Below are positions 21,950-62,108 of a DNA stretch of 64,000 bases, in pieces. This DNA comes from Podarcis raffonei (Eukaryota; Chordata; Lepidosauria; Squamata; Lacertidae), in assembly GCF_027172205.1 (NCBI RefSeq), contig NC_070619.1, positions 2,056,001-2,120,000 on the forward strand, written 5' to 3'. The stretch's first letter is position 1; each line of letters starts with the position of its first letter. The position numbers and the translations under genes were made by a program. Under the pieces are notes generated by a model. It saw nothing but the letters and a program-made list of their open reading frames with translations, was not told where the DNA came from and did no database searches.

Positions 21950-22260
21950 TATTGCACACCCCCTAGTCCTTGACTTTGCACCCCCTTTTTTCCATATCTG
22001 TCTTTTACGGGCACCCCGTCTCACCCCGCTTCTCCAAAATGGCTTTCTGAAGCCCGGCCGGCTGACCACCACCTGCGCTGCCCCTTTAAGAGCACGCCGT
22101 GGGGTGGTCTCCCCCACCCCCTTCCCGTTTCTTCCCTGGGACTCTGTGTTCTGGAATGCCCATCTGCAGCCCCCCAGCCCCACCCCACCCACCCACAAGC
22201 AGATTCAGGGACGGTGGCCGCAGCCGCTCTCGCGCTCTCTCTGCTGCGAGGGGTTAACAA
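21950..22260 (+). promoter_or_regulatory. GC-rich stretch about 1 kb upstream of the first GATAD2A coding exon
   Basis: CG-rich islands ('gaagcccggccggctgacc', 'gagcacgccgtgg', 'cagccgctctcgcgctctc') sit in pyrimidine-rich DNA. It could be an alternative promoter or untranslated exon, but no transcript signal is decisive. Confidence 0.25.
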
Positions 22261-22448
22261 CACATAGCCTTCTTGTCTGGAACCAGTTCAGACCGGTTTT
22301 CTGGAAAGTGCTTTGTCTCTCCCACTGAATCCTGGGAAAGGGTCATGTGTGGACCCAGTGATGTCATGGGATCACAAACTGACTCAGCTCTTTGCTCCCT
22401 GCCCTTCCCCGCCCCCGCCACGCCAACCCCCAAATCAGAAGAGGTTTG

Positions 22449-22474
22449 GTGTGTGTGTGTGTGTGTGTGTGTGT
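22449..22474. repeat. (GT)n microsatellite
   Basis: About 13 dinucleotide units. Confidence 0.9.
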
Positions 22475-23243
22475 CTGCCTCTCTTGCAGGTACAGTTGGA
22501 GAGGGAACACACGGCCCCCCAGGGTGGGGGCAAAATGCAACCCTCCACCCCACCACCACTTTTTTAAAAACTTTTTTTTAAAAGCCCCCCAAATCTCTCC
22601 CAACTACTTCCACGAGTTTTGAGCACTTCCTGTGCAAAACCGGTGGGGAGGGAGAGGGGCAGAGAATGGCTCCCCCACAGCCCTTCTCCTTTAAGACATT
22701 CTCTCTGGTGGCTTTTAGGGCCAGTGGCGGAATAAAGCCTGTAATCTCTTTAGCAGTAAAAGGCATGTTCTCTGTACCTTAAAAAAATAAAATGCAAGGC
22801 CTTTTCCAAACCCCAGGATGTGCCAGGAGGGACTTGGAAACTTTCAGTCATGAGAAGCAGGTGTTCAGGATAACGGGCAGGTTTTTAAAGGGGAGGGGGA
22901 GGCAAGCAAAATTAAGCAGATTTTTTTTAAAAAAAATTGTGGGTAGGGGGTTTCCATATCTTCTTGCAGTGAACTTGCCCCTGATTTCCAAAAACCCATT
23001 TTGACTTCGGATTCTTCTATTTCTCCATGGGTTGGGTTGTGAGTGCTGCTTAAAACAGAGCTGAGCACCCCCTTTTGCACTCCCTAAGCAGCTAGTGCAA
23101 ACTGCTGCTTTTTTATTACTATTATAAAAAACCACAACACATTGTGATACTCTGATCTGTGCTGCCTGGATGACATACCTTCTTCCTCTTCCCTCCCCTT
23201 TTCCTTTCCTCGTGTTACTTCCCCACACCATCAGAGTACCATA

Positions 23244-48660
<25,417 letters not shown>

Positions 48661-49732
48661 CGCAGGAACCTCCGCCTAGAGTGGAAGACTTCTCCCTTTT
48701 TCTTCTTGTCCCCCCCCCGTTCCCCCCCTCCCCAACCCAACCTTTGATTCCGCCACCTGCCCAGCATCCCACCATCCGGTGGGGAAAACAACAACAACAG
48801 CGGCAAGCCTGCTTTCAAGCCTCGCCCGGATCACGCCTGCAAAGGTCGCAGGAGGGAAAAGCTTGCTCCCACCAGCGCCGCTCTCAGCAAGGAATGGGGG
48901 CGGCAGGGGGGCAACGACACTTCCCTGCAGGGTGGAACGGACACTCGGGGAGGTTGCAACGGACATTAGGCAACCGGACTTTCGCATTTCCATTATTATC
49001 ATTTTTGTTCTGCTGTCTTCGAGAGGAGAGTCGCCTTTATCATTCTTTCCTGCTGGCCACAACTTATTTTGTCTCTCTTATTAGCATTTTTTTTGGGGGG
49101 GGGGAGTTACATGTCATTCTTCCCCCCAGCCAGCAGTAGTACAGAACGAGGATTAATTGCGCAAGAAACTCGCTCTCTCTCTCTGTCTTTCTCGCCTGCT
49201 TTCGTCCCACCCTCCCCTTTAAAGGAAAAAAAAAGGCCGCTTTTTTTTTTTAGTTCCTTTTTAGATTTTATCGTTGTCGTTATTATTATTATTATTATTA
49301 TTATAATTATTTCCGTTTCTGAGCGATCGTACAACGGTCGTTAGCGATCAAGGATGTACTATTTCCCGCTCACGGAAAGTGGAACTGGGACCCAGCGCTT
49401 GTGGAGAGAGAAATCCGCAAAGGGGACGGACTGGCTCCAGCCCTGCCTTTTTCGATTTTGCTTCCCCCCCCTGCAATTCCCGTGGTGGCAACGTGAAAAA
49501 CGGAGGGGGCAGCCAGGGGGTTGTTGCGGTGGAGGGGGCGTGAGCGGCTTCTTAGGGTTGTTGGTTTTATTTTTTAATTAAAGACAAACCCACTGATAAC
49601 TTATGTTGTGAACAAATGCAAAACGGACTCTCCGCCCCCCCCCCCCCGAAGATGTGGAGCGACAGGACTCAGCGGGGAGGGGGGTTGCGTCAAGGTGGGG
49701 GTCGGAGGCGCACCTGTCTTGTCTTTCTTTGA

Positions 49733-49738
49733 AATAAA
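49733..49738 (+). promoter_or_regulatory. Proximal AATAAA polyadenylation signal of GATAD2A
   Basis: A canonical hexamer about 1.07 kb after the stop codon. If used it would give a short 3' UTR isoform. Confidence 0.45.
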
Positions 49739-50902
49739 CAGGATCCTGTCTCAGATAGATGTTTTGCCCCGGACGTTTGATAGCCCAAAAACTTTACCGG
49801 ACAGTTTAAAAGGAGTTCCCTTCATCTGGAGAGAATGAACCGTGGGGAGGGGGGGCTGAGCCTCTCTTCCCCCTTCCCCACCTGAAACATCCCAACAGGG
49901 ATCAAGGAAGAAGAGATGTATAATTTTTTTGAATTTTTATTTTTAAATCTCTACTGGGTCCCTCCCACCCCCTCTCATCCTTCCGCCGTGCGCTTTCTGT
50001 GGCCGGGGGGGGAGTTGGACTTTGTTCTCCAGGAGCATATGCAGTTTTAGGCAACCTGGAGTAAAGAAAAGGTCCGGTGGATTTTGGAAAAGGAAATTTT
50101 GTGGAGAGGCGCTTTTTTTTAAGAAAAGGGAGTGGGAGAGAAAATTGATTCAGCTGTGCCACGAGAGCCGCCGTTTGCTACCAGTTTTTTTTTTTTTGGG
50201 GTGCAAAACGGCCTTTGTACTCTTTGAAGAGTTTTCCGCAGGGCTGGTCGCTGTCCTCAAAGCACAACCCAGACCCTGCTCACAGTGCCCCAGACTTCAT
50301 TCTCCTCCCTACAAGCAAATTCTCTCCCCCCTGCCCCCCAAATGTTTAATTTCTAGTAGCACCTTGGGTAACCTTTATTTTTGCTTTAAATTGCATTCCC
50401 CACCCCTACCCCACACAAAAAAACAGAATACTCCAAGCTTTAAAATCAAAGGAGCACCTACAGTTTGTTCCCTCTTTTGTGTTTTTAAGGTTGTTTTAAA
50501 AAAAAAAACTTTTATTTTCTAGAGGTGGAATTACAGCCCCCAGTTTTTAAAATGACTTATTCCTAACAACATGTTGGTACTAGATCTAGTGCTGATAGGA
50601 GAGGGGTTCGTTGCAAAATGAAAAATAAAAATTATATAAATATATAAATATATATATCTATATATAAAGAGGAAGGGGTGGGGAAGGGTTAATGCAGTTG
50701 AACCTCTCTCTTTTTTTTCAGGCAGGTGGGGCAGTGGGGAGCCAGTCTGGTATTTTGTTAGCAGCAAGTTAGATACTTAATTTAAAATAAATTTTTAAAA
50801 ATACAAAAAAAAAATATTACAAAACAACCATTGCTGTACAGGGGTGGGGGGGGGGGAGTGAGGAGGGGGGGTCCCCTCTTCAGATTATGACTGTTGCATT
50901 GT

Positions 50903-50908
50903 AATAAA
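50903..50908 (+). promoter_or_regulatory. Distal AATAAA polyadenylation signal of GATAD2A
   Basis: Canonical hexamer in the context 'cattgtaataaaaagctcc', about 2.25 kb after the stop. Interspersed repeats resume shortly afterwards, so this is the likely main transcript end. Confidence 0.65.
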
Positions 50909-50989
50909 AAGCTCCTTATAATTCCTCTTTCTTTCTTTCTTCTTCCCCTCCCCACAAGTGTGGATATTTGGGTTTTAACTATTCTACGT

Positions 50990-51190
50990 GGACCTGTCTA
51001 TATGTTATAATATCCCACCTTCCCCCCCCCCCATGGAGTTCAAGGGAGGGAGTCCTCTTCACCTTCATAAGAACCCTGCGAGGTCGGCCAGGGCTGAGGG
51101 TGATCGCTTCTGACGCAAGGTCACCCCTAGCAAGCTTGGTGGCTGAACGGGAGGATTCGAACCCTGGTCTCTCTCTCGGGTCCTAGCTCA
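50990..51190 (-). mobile_element. MIR-like (CORE) SINE
   Basis: 'atggagttcaagggagggag', 'agaaccctgcgaggtcggcc', 'aggattcgaaccctggtctc'. Confidence 0.65.
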
Positions 51191-51229
51191 ACACCCAACA
51201 GACACACACACACACACACACACATGATA

Positions 51230-51855
51230 TCTGGCACTGCTGTCTAAAGGGTCCCGCGATGTCACACATGGAACAGACCACCTGAAACCATTAGGTTGTA
51301 TCTGACCTTAGCTGTCCTCCATCCCTGGCATCTCCACATAGGGCTACAAAGGACTCCGTGCCAAAAATCCCAGAGAGCCACTGAGGAGGTGCTGTTTTTA
51401 TTCAGTATAAGGCAGCATCCTCTGTCCTGGGCCTTTTCTTTGCAGAAAATCTGTGTTGCCCAGGTAGCCAAGAACTGGATCCAGCGTGGGGAATTAGCCA
51501 GCATTCTGCAGAGCCGTCCAGATATCTCTGAGCTCCCCCTTACCAAGCCTGGATCAAACATCCTTTGGCATGCTCTCATGCCCCATGCCTTCCTCCTCAG
51601 CTACAGCAAAATCACTAGCACAATTTATTGGGGGGGGTGTTTGCAGACATGAAGAATGACACGGGGTGGGGTGACATATCTAGAAGACACTTGGTGAAAA
51701 TTGGGGGGGGGTTGTTTTTAAACTCGTTGCATCCTGGAGAAATGTCATCAGAGACTGGCGTTGCTCATGCCGTATCACTTTGCTCTTAAGGACTAGAACA
51801 GTGGTTCCCAAACCGGGGGGGGGGGGGGGACGACGACCACCACCTCCTCGGTTCT
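51230..51855. other. Intergenic stretch with a weak exon-like segment
   Basis: A SINE-like trace lies near 51385-51420. A 'tttctttgcag' at 51435-51445 opens a frame reading KICVAQVAKNWIQRGELASI, but no donor, neighbour exon or known family supports it. Confidence 0.3.
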
Positions 51856-51862
51856 AATAATA

Positions 51863-52088
51863 CAGTGGTACCTCAGGTTAAGAACTTAATTCATTCCGGA
51901 GGTCTGTTCTTAACCTGAAACTGTTCTTAACCTGAAGCACCACTTTAGCTAATGGGGCCTCCTGCTGCCACCGCGCCACCGGAGCACGATTTCTGTTCTC
52001 ATCCTGAAGCAAAGTTCTTAACCTGAAGCACTATTTCTGGGTTAGCGGAGTTTGTAACCTGAAGCGTATGTAACCTGAGGTACCACTG
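51863..52088 (+). mobile_element. Complete Tc1/mariner-type MITE, family A (226 bp)
   Basis: Inverted ends 'cagtggtacctcaggttaag' and 'gtaacctgaggtaccactg' with TA at both sides (51861-51862 and 52089-52090). No open frame; the best-preserved copy here. Confidence 0.9.
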
Positions 52089-52094
52089 TAATAG

Positions 52095-52400
52095 TAATAA
52101 TAATAAATTTCTCATACCCCTCCCCAGCCCCAGCTTCCAACAAAATACAGCATCAAATATTAAAAGTTTCCCTGCCTTCAGATGTCTTCTAAAAGTCAGA
52201 AATACTTGCTTATTTCCTTGACATCAGACAGGAGGGCGTGCCACAGAGCGGGTGCCACCACCGAGAAGGCCCTCTGCCTGGTTCCCTGTAACCTCACTTC
52301 TCGCAGGGAGGGAACCGCCAGAAGGCCCTCGGCGCTGGACCTCAGTGTCCGGGCAGAACGAGGGGGGTGGAGATGCTCCTTCAGGGATACTGGGCCTAAA
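52095..52400 (-). mobile_element. L2-like LINE 3' part
   Basis: 'ccctgccttcagatgtcttc', 'gaaggccctctgcctggttc', 'gaaccgccagaaggccctcg'. Confidence 0.82.
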
Positions 52401-52573
52401 AGACAGGATTACCTAGCAGGGTTGGTTGATTTCCATCCAGCCAATTAACCTATTTTTCAGCTGCATATTGTTCCGCTCAGAGCAGACCCATAGAAATTAA
52501 AAGGACATGGCTTATTTTTGCCTATTCATTTCAGTGGGTTTACTAGTCTATAACCTTACTAGTTCCAGTTCAG

Positions 52574-52720
52574 CTCAATAGAATTGTAGAGTTGGAAGGG
52601 GGCTCTGAAGGTCATCCAGCCCAACCCTCTGCAATGTAGGGACCGCAGCTAAAGAATCCCTGGCATATGGCAAACCAACCTCTGTTTAGAAAACCTCCAA
52701 GAAGAGAGAGTGTTCCGAGT
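52574..52720 (-). mobile_element. CR1 LINE 3' end
   Basis: 'atagaattgtagagttggaa', 'catccagcccaaccctctgc', 'aaccaacctctgtttagaaa'. Confidence 0.78.
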
Positions 52721-52724
52721 ATTT

Positions 52725-53035
52725 ATGAACATGCACAGAGTGCATTAAAAATCTTAAGAACCGGCAATAAGTAAGAACATCCTTAAACTCTTTATTCCTG
52801 CGCCGCAGGGCGTTGGATTAGAGGGCTTCTCCCAACTCTTAACAGGACTTCTTACTAAGCAGGGCAAGTTATTTAAAAATAATCGGGAGCAAATGAACAC
52901 ACACACACACAAAAGCATCCAGTACCTTAGCCCAGTTTCATTTCATCTGCCCTTTTCCCTCTGGTAACATCGGAAATTTTGCTGATCTGACCGGCTGCTT
53001 CTAATTTCTGTCTCCACATCAGCCATTTTGAGGAG
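52725..53035. other. Intergenic, nothing recognised
   Basis: A short CR1-like trace near 52800-52845; otherwise unrecognised. Confidence 0.4.
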
Positions 53036-53059
53036 TCATTTAAACCCTGTGAGGCAGGC

Positions 53060-53285
53060 TATTTATTAATTATCATTACTATTATTATTTACATTTATAT
53101 ACTGCCTTTATTTTCCAAGGAGCTCAAGGTCGTGTGTTTGGTTCTACTCCTACCTATTTCATCCTCGCGACAATCCTGTCAGGTAGGCTTAGGCAGGGAG
53201 AAGCAAAGCCCCACCCAGTGAACTTCAGGACTGCTAAGGGGGATTTGGACCCTAGTCCCTAACCACTACACCACACTGCCTCACA
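53060..53285 (-). mobile_element. MIR-like (CORE) SINE
   Basis: 'aaggagctcaaggtcgtgtg', 'gtcaggtaggcttaggcagg', 'ccctaaccactacaccacac'. Confidence 0.7.
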
Positions 53286-53299
53286 TTGTTGGACTCCAA

Positions 53300-53660
53300 T
53301 CAACTAAAGCAGTATTCAGTAATTTATTAGAATGTAATAAACAGCAAAATATCAGCAAATAATCATTAAATGTTGTTGTTTAGTTGTCTCCATGACCCTA
53401 TGAACCAGAGCATTAAATAGTTTTTTAAAATTACTAAACTAATCAATAAAATAACAGCAAATCACAATGCATGAAATACCACAAAACCATGGGAAACGGT
53501 CAGATTGAGAAAGAAGGACACACAATTTAGGGATATTAATTAAAAAAAAAAATCACTGAACTTCTTCCAAAACATTACCAAACATACAATTTTCTCCCTG
53601 AACCTGTTAAGACTTTTTTTGCACATGGGCAAATTTATCCTTTTCTCCTGGGAAGCAAGC
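53300..53660 (-). mobile_element. Diverged L2-related sequence
   Basis: 'gcagtattcagtaatttatt' and 'aatgtaataaacagcaaaa' resemble 32655-32725; weak. Confidence 0.35.
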
Positions 53661-53669
53661 CCTCTGAAG

Positions 53670-53765
53670 GCTGGCCAGGGTGGCTGGTAGAGGGAGACCG
53701 CTGCTCACCGGCTGGGCATGCAGAAGCTCCCCGGCTCAATCCCTGCTGATGGTCTCCTTGTGTAA
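53670..53765 (+). mobile_element. tRNA-Ala-like SINE head
   Basis: 'ccggctgggcatgcagaagc' and 'ggctcaatccctgctgatgg'. Confidence 0.45.
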
Positions 53766-53769
53766 AGAG

Positions 53770-53850
53770 AATCACAGAATGGGAGAGTTGGAAGGGACCC
53801 AAGGGTCATCTAGTCTGACCCCCTGCGATGCAGAAATCAGCTGAGGGTGG
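53770..53850 (-). mobile_element. CR1/SINE 3' fragment
   Basis: 'aatcacagaatgggagagtt' and 'catctagtctgaccccctgc'. Confidence 0.65.
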
Positions 53851-54047
53851 GGGGAAAGCCCTTTCTGTGCTTGATGCGCTAAATAAAAAAGCAACTTCCC
53901 CTCTTTCTGTTTCAGTTACAATCAGGGCCAGATTTAGGTTTGATGAGGCCCTCAGCTCCTGAAGGTAATGGGGCCCTTTATATGTCCAGCTGTCCTTTGT
54001 CAACAACAAATTGTCGCTGTTTTTTGTGTTGAATATATGCTATATGG

Positions 54048-54128
54048 TACGCCGGCTCCCTCGGAGGGATGAGCGTGCAACCCCAGAGTTGGTCACGACT
54101 GAACCTAATGGTCCCTTTACCTTTACTA
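54048..54128 (+). mobile_element. Sauria SINE 3' fragment
   Basis: 'acgccggctccctcggaggg', 'ttggtcacgactgaacctaa', 'ggtccctttacctttac'. Confidence 0.85.
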
Positions 54129-54139
54129 GGTATCTCAAG

Positions 54140-54315
54140 CCATTTTCACATAGCAAAATATGTATTTTATCAAAATAATTGTTGAACTGAAATACAATTA
54201 AGAAGAAGTACAGTATATTTATAGTGAAATAATTATTAAGCTTCGTTTTGGAACACTTTGGTTTTGAAACAGACTTCCAGAAGGGGTTAAAGTTTGAGAA
54301 CCAAGGTACCACTGT
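54140..54315 (+). mobile_element. Tc1/mariner-type MITE, family B, right part
   Basis: 'gttttggaacactttggttt', 'tttgagaaccaaggtaccac', then 'tgta'. Confidence 0.6.
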
Positions 54316-54659
54316 ATATAGAAATGAGCAAACCAGAGATATTTTAGGAAGCAGGCAGAGCCCATGACTTACATCCTAAGAGCCTACACAACACAAAACA
54401 CTGTTGCTGTAGGTAGGTTTTATTTTATTTGTTTTTTGTCTTATATTTTGGAAATGTACATCCAGTGGTTTTTTTCCTTTCAGTTTTTTGGGGCCCCCAA
54501 GAGAGCGGGGCCCTAAGCTATAGCTTATTGAGCTTCTGCGTAAATCCGGCACTGAGTCCGACACCCTGCGATGCAGAAATCAATTAGTAGTGTCGGACTC
54601 TTCGGGTGACCCCCTGGACCAGAGCACGCCAGGCACTCCTGCCTTCCACTGCCTCCAGA

Positions 54660-54660
<1 letters not shown>

Positions 54661-54711
<51 letters not shown>
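54661..54711. repeat. (AAT)n microsatellite
   Basis: About 17 trinucleotide units. Confidence 0.95.
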
Positions 54712-54716
<5 letters not shown>

Positions 54717-54830
54717 TTTTATTTATACCCCAGCCAAGACGGGGCTCAGGGCGGCTAACACCAGGTAAAAACAATTGATTAAAATACAACTTAAAAACAA
54801 GAATAAAATACAACATTAAAATGCAGCCTC
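54712..54830 (-). mobile_element. L2-like LINE 3' end
   Basis: 'tttataccccagccaagacg' and 'gggctcagggcggctaacac'. Confidence 0.75.
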
Positions 54831-55059
54831 ATTTCAGTAGAAACTCAAATCATGAACTTTTTGGGGATGAAAACGTCAAATCTTCACCAAGGCCAAATAT
54901 CCAGACTGGTCCTACGTGGGCCAGAAAAAAGCCAGGGAAGTCAGCTGAGGGCGGGGGAAAAACAGAGCAACGTCTTTGTATTTCAATTGCAAGCCTTGGC
55001 TAAGAGCCCTGAGGATCGCTCCTTTCTGAACTGCGCCCTGCTCCCAAGAATGGCGTGCG

Positions 55060-60329
<5,270 letters not shown>

Positions 60330-60394
60330 GCTGCCCGGGAGGCAAGGGGAGAGGGCTGTGGGGTGGGCAGCCCGTTTCTCACAATATATTTCTC

Positions 60395-60400
60395 AATAAA
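60395..60400 (+). promoter_or_regulatory. AATAAA polyadenylation signal of NDUFA13
   Basis: Canonical hexamer 66 bases after the stop codon, giving the short 3' UTR typical of NDUFA13. Confidence 0.85.
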
Positions 60401-60473
60401 CAAATCTGGAAGGGAACACATTTCCGTTGCGTGTTTCTGTTGTGCTCCTGTAACCATCCTCCCTCTTATGTCA

Positions 60474-60605
60474 TAGAATCACAGAGGTGAAAGGGACCCT
60501 GAGGATTTTCCAGTCCAGCCCCTTGCAGTGCAGGAATAAACAGCTTTCTCATATGGGGATTGAACCTGCGACCTTGCTGTTATCAGCACTGCAAGTCTTA
60601 ACCAT
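60474..60605 (-). mobile_element. SINE: tRNA-Ile-like head, CR1 tail
   Basis: 'agaatcacagaggtgaaagg', 'ccagtccagccccttgcagt', 'gattgaacctgcgaccttgc', 'tgttatcagcactgcaagtc'. Confidence 0.8.
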
Positions 60606-60701
60606 TTCGGGGTGTTGGGAGTGGGCAAGATCTTGACAGGGGCTCCGATGGGTGAGCAGCTGAGAGTCCAAGAGAAAGGCAGCAAGGTGTAGTGCTTAGA
60701 G

Positions 60702-60837
60702 CAGGCATAGGTAAACTCCGGCCCTTCAGATGTTTGGGACTACAATTCCCATCATCCCTGGCTAACAGGACCAGTGTTCAGGGATGATGGAGATTGTAGT
60801 CCCAAACATCTAGAGGGCCGGAGTTTGCCTATGCATG
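60702..60837. mobile_element. Foldback element F2 with perfect target duplication
   Basis: Arms 'caggcataggtaaactccgg' and 'gccggagtttgcctatgcatg'. Perfect octamer 'gcttagag' at 60694-60701 and 60838-60845, which places this foldback family with hAT elements. Confidence 0.92.
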
Positions 60838-60977
60838 GCTTAGAGCATCAGACTCTGAGATGGGGTGCCAAGGTTCAAATTCCAGCTGAGCCATGAAGCT
60901 CCATGGCTGGGACCTTGAGGGACGATCGCTGCCTTTCAGCCTAGCCTACCTCACAGGACTGTTGTTCTGCAGATAAG

Positions 60978-61065
60978 ATTCTCTCTTTTTCTTATTTGCC
61001 AATTAATATTTATTGGTTTCTCCAAATTTTTAACGGATCAGTGCCAAATTACATCAAATTTAATG
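60978..61065 (-). mobile_element. 88-bp L1-type LINE 3' tip
   Basis: 13-bp target duplication 'ttctgcagataag' (60965-60977) and 'ttctgtggataag' (61066-61078). The minus strand ends A-rich. Confidence 0.7.
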
Positions 61066-61384
61066 TTCTGTGGATAAGGTTAAGGGCTGTTAACCTTAAC
61101 AACCATCTTGAATTCCTTGGAGGACTAGGCGGAATATGAATTCAATAAATAAAATTGCCCCCGAAAGAGAAAAACATGCGGAGGGACTGAAATTGGAAAA
61201 AATGCTGTCTGGTGTGCTTTCACCACTAGAATAATGAAATGTGGTATGTGTGTGTTTACAGACTTGCATCCAGAAATTATGCAGCTGCTCAGGCCCTGAT
61301 CCTGTACACACTTATTCTGGGAGTAACTCCTTGCTGAGCTCAGCTTTTGCCTGAGTAGATGTGGATAGGATTGTGTGGTTAGGA

Positions 61385-61537
61385 AACCTGTCTAAAGATG
61401 GTGGACTCTGCTTCCTTGGAGGTTTTTAAACCAGTTGGATGGCTGTCTGCTTGGGATTCTTTCTTTGGCTTCGAAGCCCGCATCGCAGGGGGTTGGGCTA
61501 GATGACCCTTGGGGGTCCCTTCCAATTCTATGAACAG
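61385..61537 (+). mobile_element. CR1 LINE 3' end
   Basis: 'gtggactctgcttccttgga', 'ttaaaccagttggatggctg', 'gggttgggctagatgaccct', 'ccaattctatgaa'. Confidence 0.78.
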
Positions 61538-61639
61538 CCACAGTCACAGGTCCAAAAAGCAAAAAATTAAAGCCGGCACACTGGACTTCATTTTATTTAT
61601 TTAAGAAAAAAACAGACCCCCACAATCATGAATCTATTT

Positions 61640-61682
61640 TTATCATCTATATCTATCTATATCTATCTATCTATTTATATAT
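61640..61682. repeat. (TATC)n-type microsatellite
   Basis: 'tatcta' repeats merging into TA repeats. Confidence 0.85.
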
Positions 61683-61894
61683 ATAACCTTGCAAAATAAT
61701 TGGTTCAGCTTGAGTAGTAGAGCTGTTGAGATCCAAAGACATTGACTGGCTTGGGTCGATTAATTTTAGTGGGTTCTATTCTGAGTAAAGTTCAGTTCAA
61801 ACCCCTGTTATCAGCAAAACTTCTGTGGGTCAGAATGGACCCATAGAAACCAATGATCTTAAGTTGTTTGTCTTGTAACAACAGCAACATCATC

Positions 61895-61900
61895 TTTAAT
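61895..61900 (-). promoter_or_regulatory. ATTAAA polyadenylation signal of the unknown minus-strand gene
   Basis: The minus strand reads ATTAAA in 'tcttttattaaagatg', just after the stop codon. This supports a very short 3' UTR. Confidence 0.5.
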
Positions 61901-61918
61901 AAAAGACCTTGCAGCAAC

Positions 61919-62108
61919 TCAAAGGTCTGTGGCTTGTGGGGCTGAGCCGGCCCCATAGACAGACCTGTGGCACCTGCGCCAGGTGAACTTGCCAAGCATC
62001 CTTTCAGTGGCCACTTGGCTGGGCTTGAAAGGCTTCACCTTCTGGCCTCCCGTCTTCCTTTCTGGAGCTTTGATGCTGGGCAGCTGCAGGAGGGGGCTTG
62101 CCTTGTCC
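61919..62108 (-). CDS. Unknown gene, terminal exon
   Basis: Acceptor 'ctgcacttccag' (AG at 62110-62109); TGA stop at 61921-61919. It encodes a basic C-terminus ending GAGSAPQATDL. An ATTAAA signal follows 18 bases after the stop. Confidence 0.7.

Larger units (their letters stand above)
48661..50930 (+). other. GATAD2A: GATAD2A 3' untranslated region
   Basis: Starts after the TAA stop. About 2.3 kb carry none of the usual interspersed repeats seen elsewhere in the window, only simple runs such as (ATT)n at 49280-49303 and homopolymers, as expected of a constrained 3' UTR. Two AATAAA signals are present (49733-49738 and 50903-50908). The region near the second reads like a conserved transcript end. 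The exact cleavage site is inferred. Confidence 0.75.
53923..54554 (+). mobile_element. hAT-like element with nested insertions
   Basis: Ends 'cagggccagatttaggtttg' and 'gcgtaaatccggcactg' are inverted. Interior 'gaggccctcagctcctgaag' and 'gagcggggccctaagctata'. A Sauria SINE piece (54048-54128) and a family B MITE end (about 54140-54315) lie inside. No target duplication is visible. Confidence 0.7.
60680..61160 (+). mobile_element. MIR-like (CORE) SINE carrying two insertions
   Basis: Head 'cagcaaggtgtagtgcttag' before 60702; body from 60838 ('gcatcagactctgagatggg', 'ggttcaaattccagctgagc', 'ctacctcacaggactgttgt'); end 61066-61160 ('ccttggaggactaggcggaa'). Confidence 0.8.

Noticed and set aside
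21348-22328. Longest open frame of the left half (326 codons, plus strand)
   Set aside because: It spans poly-C runs and repeat U1, has no splice or domain support and low-complexity translation; chance in GC-rich DNA.
1-23230. Search for MAU2 coding exons, expected upstream of GATAD2A
   Set aside because: No MAU2-like exon found; it would lie left of the window.
51435-51605. Exon-like frame reading KICVAQVAKNWIQRGELASI
   Set aside because: It has an acceptor-like start but no donor, neighbouring exon or recognised family; kept only as a note.
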